Below the pieces are notes generated by a model. The model had not been told where the DNA came from. It saw nothing but the letters and a program-made list of their open reading frames with translations, and ran no database searches. From assembly GCA_948567375.1 (NCBI GenBank), contig OX419755.1:60151945-60215944 (forward strand): a stretch of DNA of 64,000 nucleotides. Reading direction: 5' to 3'. Source of the DNA: Lunularia cruciata (Eukaryota > Streptophyta > Marchantiopsida > Lunulariales > Lunulariaceae). The position numbers and the translations under genes are program-made. Below, piece after piece: positions 46,238 to 53,777 of this stretch (position 1 is its first letter; every line of letters starts with the position of its first letter).

Positions 46238-49200
46238 GGTGGTGTGGTACCGGGGTTTAACCCCATGGTTGAGTTCTTCCTATGTTTGAGGCAGAACTAC
46301 CAAGGAGTGCGGACTGACAAGCTGAGGAGCTTGCAGGAGTTCCGGCGGAAGGCTGGAGAGAGCCTACGCGAGGCATACACTCGCATGAGGCGGCTGATCA
46401 GTTTCACTCAGGGAGTTACTGAGGCCCAGGCAGTCCAGTTTTGGTATGGGATACTGGACAGGGAGTTGCGACGTAGAGTTCGTGATGCTACGTTGTTGCA
46501 GGCTACTTCGCCCACTTTGGCAGTAGTCTTTGGTTTGGCTGAGCGTATTGAGCTCAACATGGTGGAGGAGAGAGTGGTGACATCTGGATTTGGTAGAGAG
46601 ACCTCATCCACGGTTGTGACTTCTTCTAGAGTGCATCAGAGTGCACCACGCCCAGTTGGTTTTCGAGGACAGGGTGGACAGCCCAGATCCTATGGAGCGA
46701 GTGGAGGGCCTAGTGGAGTTAGACCCTTACCCTCATTTTCGGGGCAGCAGCAGCCAGTGAGTGGTGGTGTTGCTTGTTGGACTTGTGGTGGACCTCACCA
46801 TAGGAGAGAGTGTACTCAGGGCAGCGGACCTGATACCTCTGGTGCATCACAGCCAGCACAGAGGCAGTGTGAGCACTGCCATAGATTTGGTCATACTAGT
46901 GACCGGTGTTTTGACCTACACCCGGAGTTACGGAGTGGTAGGGCTGCTATGGCAGGTAGTAGAGGAGCTCCAGTTCATGGAGGACGAGGTGGTAGAGGTG
47001 GTGGTAGAGGATCTACACCTAGTAGGGGTGCAGTACCTGCCCTTACTTCTGACACAGCTATGGCTACTCGGATTGAGCAGTTGGAGCAGAGATTGGCTAG
47101 TATGGCTATTGCTCATAGGAGATCAGATTCGGGTGCTGAGGCTTCCACCTCATATGCTGGTGATAGAGATGCTTTGGACTTCATGTGCGGAGCAGCACAG
47201 GTGGATGCATCTGCAGCAGTGACTAGGAGTGCAGTACGTGCTCCAGAGCCTAGAGGAGCATCAGTGGAGTTGGACCCACAGAGAGGAGAGGTTGGGAGAC
47301 AGGTCAGACTTCCCCAATCTTTCACGTTATCTGAGGCATTGCAGACGACATCCATGGTTCCTAGACGTCCCAGTGCAGGTGTGGTAGGTGGTGATGGAGT
47401 ACTTGATGGAGTACCTGCTAGTCAGCCACCTGCTACTACACAGATTGAGTCTAGCATGATGTTGGGGGCGGCTCAGCTGATTATGCGGCATCCTTTATTT
47501 TCAGCCAGTGACATGTTTACATTGGGAGTGGACCCAGCCCCAGTGTTCCGGTTGGCTGCCACGTTGTGTGAGAGTAGGGATGGTGCAGTTCCTACTACTA
47601 GAGCAGAGGTGGTTGGTAGTGGAGCTGACTTGGTTGAGGAGCATGGGATCCGTTCAGCGACCAGTGGTTTATGGCAGGCAGCAGCGGCTAGACTGGAGGA
47701 GTTGCCAGCTAGACCAGCCTTTGAGAGAGCGCGGTTTACACCTGGTGTTGTCCTATTGGATAACCAGAGGGGGATCTTTCATTTGGTAGGACCTTCAGGG
47801 AAGGTCTATACACCACAGAGAGTCTTGTTAGACTCTGGTGCGCAGCCCCTTATGTTGGGGAAGGCTGTAGTTGTTGGTCTGGAGTTACGGAAGACCGATG
47901 TGGAGAGGTGTCCATTTCAGATCCAGACATCTCTTGGTGGTGGTTTGACACAGTACATCACACGTGGAGAGCTTGTTGTCCAAGTTCAGCCTGGTCATCC
48001 GACTGATAGCTCGGTGGTGAGAGCTCAGGCTATTGCGACGATAGCTGAGTCCTATGATGTGCTAGTTGGGGGAGCAGTGTTATACCCTATGGGTTTCAGT
48101 ATTGACTATTGGGAGGAGACAGCCTCTTATAGACCTGGTTGGCAGTCTGGTGAGGGACGGGTATGTCGCCTACCAGTACGCTTCAGTAGTGGCAATCTTG
48201 GCTCACTACAGTCCGGGACCATGGCAGCATCAGTTTTGGCTTTCAGCGGTGCAGTTACTTGGCCTGGTGACTTGTTGGAGGGGAACGCCCATGCAGAGGA
48301 TACTCCAATACCAGAGGAGATCACTCGGCTATGGAGTACGAGTGGGATTGTTCCATCCACCTTGGATGTTCCATTGTGGAGTTCAGAGGAGGCATTGCAG
48401 CAGCATGCAGATCAATTGGTGCAGCAGGCTTGGAGTGGAGCCTTTGTACCATCAGGGGATGAGTGTGAGGATGAGCCTCCAGAGGTGATTGCTTTGACAC
48501 CTCTGGATACCACACTCATTGCTTGGCAGTATCCAGTAGAGGGGATATGCCTATTGGAGTTGTTTGGTGGGATCAGCACCGGACTAGCTGCGGTATTACA
48601 GGCGGGTATCCGAGTACAAAGGTACTTGTATGTAGAGAGAGATGAGACTGCTAGGCGAGTCTCTCTACATCATGTGGCACACTTGGCCTATCGGTATCCG
48701 GAGTTATTACCGATGTCAGCAGTCAGAGGTTACCAGAAGGCCTTACCAGGAGACATTTCCTTACTGGGGGCGCATGACCTAGAGAGACATGGGCCTGTTC
48801 ACTTGGTGATTTCTGGATGGCCATGTCAGGGACATACACGTGCGGGCCGCGGTTTGGGTCTTCAGGATCCTCGTTCTGGTGTGTTTTGGGAGATGTTACG
48901 GATACTACGACATCTCCAGGTTCATCAGTCTGTTTCTCCAGCTTACCTTTTGGAGAACGTTCCATTGATGGGTGATTCTCGCACTAAAGTGGTGGCGAGT
49001 ACACATCAGGTCCATTCATGGATGGGACCTGCTGTATTGTTAGATGCAGCCAGAGTGGGATCACGGGCTCATCGTCTTCGTCTTTGGTGGACAAACCTCT
49101 TACCCAGAGAGGTTCTACAGTGTGCTTATGATGGGATTCAGCGACTGGACCACATTCTTGTTGATGATATCTTGGATGTTGGGCGTCAGTCTCAGACAGT

Positions 49201-49345
49201 GGTAGTGGCTGATAGGTCACCCATGGCAGTGGTGAACCTAGTTGGACAGCCTAGAGCTGCATTTCCCACACTCATGAGTTTCCCAGGCTCTCATGCTTTT
49301 CGAGAGGGAGGACCTGGACTTGTTTGGGACTCACAGTTACAGTAG
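46238..49345 (+). CDS. G1 gag core, zinc knuckles, protease, DNA C5-methyltransferase
   Basis: In frame with the segment before. Domains: retrotransposon gag core (46244-46565); two zinc knuckles, CWTCGGPHHRREC (46775) and CEHCHRFGHTSDRC (46868); a Gly/Arg-rich stretch (46960-47040); aspartic protease with active site DSGA (47831) and DVLVGGAVLYPMG; a linker; then a cytosine-5 methyltransferase from 48542. Methyltransferase motifs: I, LFGGISTG (SAM binding, 48560); IV, GWPCQG with catalytic Cys at 48824; VI, ENV (48953); VIII, RAHRLRLWWTN (49064). Motif order is I to X, unlike the permuted plant DRM enzymes, and the VI-VIII spacing is like DNMT3. Expected activity is 5-methylcytosine formation in DNA. 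The TAG at 49343 cuts off motifs IX-X; it is shared with G2. Confidence 0.93.
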   Translation, partial: GGVVPGFNPMVEFFLCLRQNYQGVRTDKLRSLQEFRRKAGESLREAYTRMRRLISFTQGVTEAQAVQFWYGILDRELRRRVRDATLLQATSPTLAVVFGLAERIELNMVEERVVTSGFGRETSSTVVTSSRVHQSAPRPVGFRGQGGQPRSYGASGGPSGVRPLPSFSGQQQPVSGGVACWTCGGPHHRRECTQGSGPDTSGASQPAQRQCEHCHRFGHTSDRCFDLHPELRSGRAAMAGSRGAPVHGGRGGRGGGRGSTPSRGAVPALTSDTAMATRIEQLEQRLASMAIAHRRSDSGAEASTSYAGDRDALDFMCGAAQVDASAAVTRSAVRAPEPRGASVELDPQRGEVGRQVRLPQSFTLSEALQTTSMVPRRPSAGVVGGDGVLDGVPASQPPATTQIESSMMLGAAQLIMRHPLFSASDMFTLGVDPAPVFRLAATLCESRDGAVPTTRAEVVGSGADLVEEHGIRSATSGLWQAAAARLEELPARPAFERARFTPGVVLLDNQRGIFHLVGPSGKVYTPQRVLLDSGAQPLMLGKAVVVGLELRKTDVERCPFQIQTSLGGGLTQYITRGELVVQVQPGHPTDSSVVRAQAIATIAESYDVLVGGAVLYPMGFSIDYWEETASYRPGWQSGEGRVCRLPVRFSSGNLGSLQSGTMAASVLAFSGAVTWPGDLLEGNAHAEDTPIPEEITRLWSTSGIVPSTLDVPLWSSEEALQQHADQLVQQAWSGAFVPSGDECEDEPPEVIALTPLDTTLIAWQYPVEGICLLELFGGISTGLAAVLQAGIRVQRYLYVERDETARRVSLHHVAHLAYRYPELLPMSAVRGYQKALPGDISLLGAHDLERHGPVHLVISGWPCQGHTRAGRGLGLQDPRSGVFWEMLRILRHLQVHQSVSPAYLLENVPLMGDSRTKVVASTHQVHSWMGPAVLLDAARVGSRAHRLRLWWTNLLPREVLQCAYDGIQRLDHILVDDILDVGRQSQTVVVADRSPMAVVNLVGQPRAAFPTLMSFPGSHAFREGGPGLVWDSQLQ

Positions 49346-49828
49346 TTGGTGGAGCCCAATGCTGATGAGAGAGAGCGGGCGATGGGTTTTCGCACCGGTA
49401 TTACCGCTGTTCCAGTAGTGTCAGAGGCATCCAGGCGTCAGGTGTTAGGTCAGGCTATGGACCTGAACTGTTTGACCTGGATTGTGAGCCTTGGTTTGGC
49501 AGAGCAGCGTAGGATGCGCTTGATAGGCATCACCACTCGGACACTTGTGAGCCATGTGCCTATCGAGACGATTCAGGCACATGCTGGGGGCGATGGACCG
49601 AGTGGACATGGTATTCTTGGGACACATCCAGTAGCTACTAGGGAGAGTGGTCTACTTGGAGTCCATCCAGGTGAGCGTGGGCTACTTGGATTACACCCTT
49701 GGTCCACATGGGATGCAGCCAGAGGACGTATGGAGCTTGCAGCCAGAGTGGAGGGAGTTTTTCACACAGAGGTTGGGACCTCTAGTGGTCGGGAGCATGA
49801 CACCATTGCTCCCAAGGGCCCAGTATAG
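49346..49828 (+). CDS. G1 methyltransferase motifs IX-X and linker to RT
   Basis: In frame with the previous segment after the TAG. The first 50 codons complete the methyltransferase: ERERAMGF (motif IX region) and RRQVLGQAMDLNCLTW (motif X, the position of LLGRSWSV in DNMT3). A linker follows with short repeats of L-G-x-H-P. It ends at TAG 49826-49828, which is followed by CAGCCA. No ATG suits independent translation, so it is presumably made only as part of a polyprotein. Confidence 0.85.
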   Translation: MVEPNADERERAMGFRTGITAVPVVSEASRRQVLGQAMDLNCLTWIVSLGLAEQRRMRLIGITTRTLVSHVPIETIQAHAGGDGPSGHGILGTHPVATRESGLLGVHPGERGLLGLHPWSTWDAARGRMELAARVEGVFHTEVGTSSGREHDTIAPKGPV

Positions 49829-49834
49829 CAGCCA
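49826..49834 (+). promoter_or_regulatory. Candidate stop-codon readthrough site before RT
   Basis: TAGCAGCCA fits the known leaky-stop context UAG-CARYYA first described for tobamoviruses. The same nine bases occur at the same place in G2 (7254-7246, minus). The frame stays open on both sides, so readthrough would set the ratio of the gag-methyltransferase part to RT-integrase. Confidence 0.6.
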
Positions 49835-51499
49835 GTCAGTACGTCTTCCACTCCTACTACAGTTACAGAGGATACTTGGGAGCCAGATCTTGGACCCAAG
49901 CTTACTGGAGAGGAAAGACGGAGGGTTTGGAGGTTCTTGAGGAGTCACACGAGTTGTTTTGCCTTCAGTATGAAGGATTTGGGTGCTCTGAAGGGACCTG
50001 GTATACGGATTGAGCTGACTAGCGACACACTTGTTTTCCGACGTCCTTATCGATATAGTGAGATGGAGAGGACATTGATTCAGAGCCGGAGTAGTGACCT
50101 TTTTGAGGCTGGTTTGGTGGAGATTTCACATGGAGAGTATGCATCAGCGACAGTGATGCCAGCCAAGAAGGATATGCATGGCAACTATACAGATAGGCGG
50201 ATGTGTGGAGATTACCGTCCTATCAACCGACAGACTAGGGCTGATCGGTATGCCATGCCTACACCGGAGGAGATTTTTGATGCGATTGGGCATGAAAAGG
50301 TCTTCAGTACTTTGGATCTTCGAGCGGGATATCATCAGTTGCCGATCAGGGAGGAAGATAAGTCCAAGACAGCATTTTGGGCTATTGATCCTCACGGCAA
50401 GGATGTGTTATATCAGTGGAGATTCTTACCATTTGGGTTGAAGAATGCTCCTGCTGAGTTCCAGAGGGTCATGGATAGGATCCTAGCTGGACTAGATTTT
50501 GCTCGGTGCTATATTGATGACATTTTGGTGTATAGCACTACTGTGGAGGAGCATGAGAGACAGTTGTTGGAGGTGTTTGAGAGGTTGAGATCTCATGGAC
50601 TCAAATTACATCCTGGGAAGTGTAGGTTCTTCCATGAGCAGGTTGAGTATTTGGGTCACACTATCTACCCCGGAGGACTTGGTGTTCAGCAGACCAAGGT
50701 GGAGGCTATTGCACGTATTCCTCGGCCTACGGATGTGAGCAGAGTGCGAGCATTCCTTGGGTTGGCAAACTTCTATCGCCGCTATGTTAGAGGATTTAGT
50801 GCCATTGCCAAGGCCTTGACAAAGCTGACCAAGCTTACACAGGAGTGGTGTTGGGGAGATGAGCAGGAGAGAGCTTTTGTAGAGCTCAAGGAGAGGTTGA
50901 CATCTGCTCCTATTTTGAGGAGACCGATCAAGGGACGACCATTTCAGGTTCACACTGATTGGAGTATGTTGGGGCTTGGAGCGATGCTCACCCAGCATGA
51001 TGATGAGGAGAAGGAGTTTGTGGTGGTCTATGCTAGTCGCTCCAACAATTCAGCGGAGGCGAAGTATAGTTCATATGAGGGAGAGTGCTTGGCAGCAGTT
51101 TGGGCAGTAGCACATTTCCGATGTTACCTATTTGGTAACCCCTTCACTCTCATCACTGATCATCAGCCGCTGAAGTGGTTGATGGAGTCCGACAAGCTTT
51201 CAGGGAAGCTTGCACGATGGGCTCTGATTTTACAGGAGTATGATTTCACGGTTGTTCACAGACCTGGAGTGGTGAACCGTGATGCAGATGGGTTGAGTAG
51301 AAACCCATGTCCCAGCCAGCAAGATCAGACCGGAGCACGTTGGCATGGTGAGACAGATGAGGAGATGGTGCCAGGTTGGCATGCATCAGCCTTTCTGTGT
51401 ATATTCGCAGAGACATTGGTGGTATCTCTCTCAGCGCATACAGGAGGAGTTATTGAGGTCACAGATCCAGAGAGTGAAGATATTGGTACAGTTCAGTGA
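49829..51499 (+). CDS. G1 reverse transcriptase and RNase H
   Basis: It continues in frame after the TAG. RT motifs: the KDMHGNYTDRRMCGDYRPIN palm entry, LDLRAGYHQL with catalytic Asp at 50315, FLPFGLKNAPAEFQR, and YIDD at 50510-50521. The RNase H domain follows, with HTDWSMLGLGA (Asp at 50957), SYEGECLA, TDHQPLKW and VNRDADGLSR. The residues needed for polymerase and RNase H activity are present. The TGA at 51497 (CAG TGA GAC) is CAA in G2, so it is probably a private C-to-T loss at an ancestral CGA and would separate integrase from RT in this copy. Confidence 0.93.
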   Translation, partial: QPVSTSSTPTTVTEDTWEPDLGPKLTGEERRRVWRFLRSHTSCFAFSMKDLGALKGPGIRIELTSDTLVFRRPYRYSEMERTLIQSRSSDLFEAGLVEISHGEYASATVMPAKKDMHGNYTDRRMCGDYRPINRQTRADRYAMPTPEEIFDAIGHEKVFSTLDLRAGYHQLPIREEDKSKTAFWAIDPHGKDVLYQWRFLPFGLKNAPAEFQRVMDRILAGLDFARCYIDDILVYSTTVEEHERQLLEVFERLRSHGLKLHPGKCRFFHEQVEYLGHTIYPGGLGVQQTKVEAIARIPRPTDVSRVRAFLGLANFYRRYVRGFSAIAKALTKLTKLTQEWCWGDEQERAFVELKERLTSAPILRRPIKGRPFQVHTDWSMLGLGAMLTQHDDEEKEFVVVYASRSNNSAEAKYSSYEGECLAAVWAVAHFRCYLFGNPFTLITDHQPLKWLMESDKLSGKLARWALILQEYDFTVVHRPGVVNRDADGLSRNPCPSQQDQTGARWHGETDEEMVPGWHASAFLCIFAETLVVSLSAHTGGVIEVTDPESEDIGTVQ

Positions 51500-52942
51500 G
51501 ACATTCATGATGATGTCTTAGTGATGGACTATCTTCGCACTGGTGTTGTGGGTGGCGCAGTTGGGGCCAAGGAGAGAGACCGTGTTCTTCAGCGAGCCAG
51601 ACGGTTCAGATTGGAGGGTAGACACCTTTTGCGTGTATGGGAGGATAGTAGAGTGCGAGTAGTACCACTTCCATCACAGAGACCACAGTTGGTCCGTCAT
51701 GCTCATGAGGAGCTAGGACATTTTGGAGTAAAGCGTACATATAGCTTACTCCAGAGTCATTATTGGTGGCGCGGTATGCAGACCGAGGTACAGCAGTTTG
51801 TTGCCAGATTTGTGGTTTGTGACCGAGTTAGAGCATCATTCAATGCTCCTACGCCACAGTTACACCCATTACCTATCATGGGATTGGGTTACCGTTGGAG
51901 TTTGGACTTCGCCGAACCTTTACCGCTGACTGTGAGACATCATCGGTATGTTTTGGTGATGGTGGAGCACTTCTCCAAGTGGATTGAGTTGGTGGCACTT
52001 CCTGACAAGTCTAGTGAAGGGACAGCTTACTCGTTCCTGGATCGAGTTCTTAGTCATTTTGGTGCACCAGCTGAGGTTTTGACTGATCAGGGTACAGAGT
52101 TCTTGGGAGAGTTTCAGGTCTTGTGTGACAAGGCTTTGATTGATCATCGTACTACATCCCGAGATCACCCTGAGGCAGATGGCTTAGCAGAGAGAGTGGT
52201 TCAGACGGTGAAGAGAGGATTGCAAAAGTATGGTTTGCAGAGAGGCCACTTGGGAGATTGGGATCTCCAGTTACCTTGGTTGGCCATGGGCTATCGGTTC
52301 AGCCGGCAAGCCTCCTTAGCATCCTTCTCTCCATACTTTCTACTCTATGGACGAGATCCAGATTTACCTGCAGCCATTCGTCGAGATGCTACTGTAGTTT
52401 TGGACTTGGATGACCCTGATGTATGGATGAGCGCATGTTCTCAACGGGCAGAGATCTTTCGGAGAGTGATGCCGATGGCCTTCAAGAACTTGGCGATTGC
52501 TCAGCATAGAGATACTTTACGCTATGCTACCATTCGAGGAGGAGGTTATAGACCCTCGATCCGTCGATTTCATCCAGGCGACTATGTATATCTACAGCAG
52601 ACAGCACCGACGACACTTGATGTTTCTACAGGCCGCACTATCTTGAGAGTGCGCGAGGTTTTGCCATCTGGAGTCCTTGTGTTAGAAGGACGTGATGGTG
52701 TTGTTTGGAAGGATCATGTGCGCAATTGTGCGCCATGCCACCTCCCAAACATTGATGGTACTATGGACCCAAGCTTGGCACTTGTACGTGCAGGCTTGAG
52801 GTGTATGTTATGTGGCTCTTTTGGTGGAGCTGCTACTATGTTGGTGTGTGATAGTTGTTCGAGAGGATGGCATATGGCATGTATGACTCCTCCCCTCACG
52901 GTGGTTCCTCAGGGACAGTGGTTATGTCCTAGATGTACTTGA
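51500..52942 (+). CDS. G1 integrase with C-terminal PHD finger
   Basis: In frame after the TGA; the first ATG is at 51521. The N-terminal zinc finger has the His pair (HEELGH, near 51704), but the first Cys is Phe (FVVC at 51809; CVVC in G2). The DD35E catalytic core is complete: Asp in SLDFAE (51905), Asp in LTDQGTEF (52085), Glu in GLAER (52190). An SH3-like C-terminal domain (GDYVYL ... RVREVLPSG) follows. The last 45 residues form a C4HC3 PHD finger (52802-52939), with Cys pairs at MLC and CDSC, His in RGWHMAC, and WLCPRC at the end. PHD fingers commonly bind histone H3 tails, so it could replace the chromodomain in targeting. That role is inferred. Confidence 0.93.
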   Translation, partial: DIHDDVLVMDYLRTGVVGGAVGAKERDRVLQRARRFRLEGRHLLRVWEDSRVRVVPLPSQRPQLVRHAHEELGHFGVKRTYSLLQSHYWWRGMQTEVQQFVARFVVCDRVRASFNAPTPQLHPLPIMGLGYRWSLDFAEPLPLTVRHHRYVLVMVEHFSKWIELVALPDKSSEGTAYSFLDRVLSHFGAPAEVLTDQGTEFLGEFQVLCDKALIDHRTTSRDHPEADGLAERVVQTVKRGLQKYGLQRGHLGDWDLQLPWLAMGYRFSRQASLASFSPYFLLYGRDPDLPAAIRRDATVVLDLDDPDVWMSACSQRAEIFRRVMPMAFKNLAIAQHRDTLRYATIRGGGYRPSIRRFHPGDYVYLQQTAPTTLDVSTGRTILRVREVLPSGVLVLEGRDGVVWKDHVRNCAPCHLPNIDGTMDPSLALVRAGLRCMLCGSFGGAATMLVCDSCSRGWHMACMTPPLTVVPQGQWLCPRCT

Positions 52943-53109
52943 CCTATAGCTAGTTCATTCTTTATATGGTATAGATTGCAGACAGGCGACTAACGATGGG
53001 GCTCCATAGCACCCGGCCTCCTGATCTTTGCCCATTAGAGGGTATACCATATACTTAGAGTAGATGGCTATCTGGAGTTAGAGGGACCTAACCACCAGCT
53101 AGGGGGGCG
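52943..53109 (+). other. G1 3' untranslated region and polypurine tract
   Basis: This is about 160 bp after the PHD stop, ending with AGGGGGG at 53101-53107, the plus-strand primer tract. B1 begins within a few bases of it. Confidence 0.85.
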
Positions 53110-53110
53110 A

Positions 53111-53216
53111 TTGTGGCACTTTAGAGTCTATGTATGACTTATGTGTGAGTTGTGCTTTTATAGTGTATGATGTTGACAGCGATGTATGTTGTGTAGCGAT
53201 GTATATACGCACGACA
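53111..53216 (+). repeat. Split direct repeat B1 of G1
   Basis: The 106-bp unit runs TTGTGGCAC ... CACGACA and is identical to B2. It follows the purine tract and precedes A2 with two bases (GC) between. Confidence 0.93.
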
Positions 53217-53218
53217 GC

Positions 53219-53667
53219 TGTCACGCCATTTGTAGTTCCGCATCTAGATGCTCGGACACTGGAGTTCCAGTGATGGTAGTTAGAGTTATTCTAGCTGTTT
53301 CTCAGGGACTACTTTCCAACGGTTAGATTTCGTGTTCGGGGTACTGACTTCACGGTGAGGCCCACCGTCACTTTGCACCGTTTGCACCGTCGAGTGTGCC
53401 ATCAGCGGGACCGTTAGGGTTTCAGGGCTAGCTTGAGTCCAGGGGGTATAGTTTCAAAGTGAGCTCCAGAGAGCTCACTTCTCTGATGTTGAGCCTTCGA
53501 GTTCCTGGCTATGGTGGACAGAGGCCGGCGAGCGTCACCTGGATTCTCTATGCTTGAGTGGGTGTGGCTTGACTGTAATCAGTGCCCAATTGTTGGCAGT
53601 TTATAGAGTGACAGATCAAGTACTGATCTGAGTTGAGTTGAGTTGAGAATGTTAAGCAATCTGATTA
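53219..53667 (+). repeat. Split direct repeat A2 of G1
   Basis: The 449-bp unit is a direct repeat of A1 with one extra 9-bp tandem copy (CACCGTTTG, near 53375) and about half a dozen substitutions. Confidence 0.93.
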
Positions 53668-53773
53668 TTGTGGCACTTTAGAGTCTATGTATGACTTATG
53701 TGTGAGTTGTGCTTTTATAGTGTATGATGTTGACAGCGATGTATGTTGTGTAGCGATGTATATACGCACGACA
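53668..53773 (+). repeat. Split direct repeat B2 of G1
   Basis: The 106-bp unit directly abuts A2 and ends CACGACA at the target duplication ACGG. A2+B2 together (555 bp) match the solo unit at 58586-59140 in length and ends. Confidence 0.93.
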
Positions 53774-53777
53774 ACGG

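Larger units (their letters stand above)
44011..53773 (+). mobile_element. G1: Ty3-gypsy element with DNA methyltransferase and PHD finger
   Basis: This 9763-bp element is flanked by the 4-bp duplication ACGG (44007-44010 and 53774-53777). Order: A1 - leader - gag - zinc knuckles - protease - C5-methyltransferase - RT - RNase H - integrase - PHD finger - purine tract - B1 - A2 - B2. The coding region 45542-52942 is a single reading frame with only four stops (46235, 49343, 49826, 51497) and no frameshift. The two A repeats differ by a few substitutions and one 9-bp indel, and B1 and B2 are identical, so insertion is fairly recent. Domain order (integrase after RNase H) is that of Ty3/gypsy. 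It retains CpG far better than its relatives. Confidence 0.96.

Noticed and set aside
47113..47355. Antisense open frames within G1 (several, 60-90 codons)
   Set aside because: They are shadows of the sense polyprotein, with low-complexity composition and no conservation as proteins in G2.
48542..49490. A host chromosomal DNA methyltransferase gene
   Set aside because: It lies in frame between protease and RT of a retroelement, within bounded repeats and a target duplication, and recurs at the same place in G2.
44011..53773. G1 as a DIRS-type tyrosine-recombinase element, because of the split repeats
   Set aside because: A complete DD35E integrase, RNase H before integrase, and a 4-bp target duplication are present; I see no tyrosine recombinase motif.
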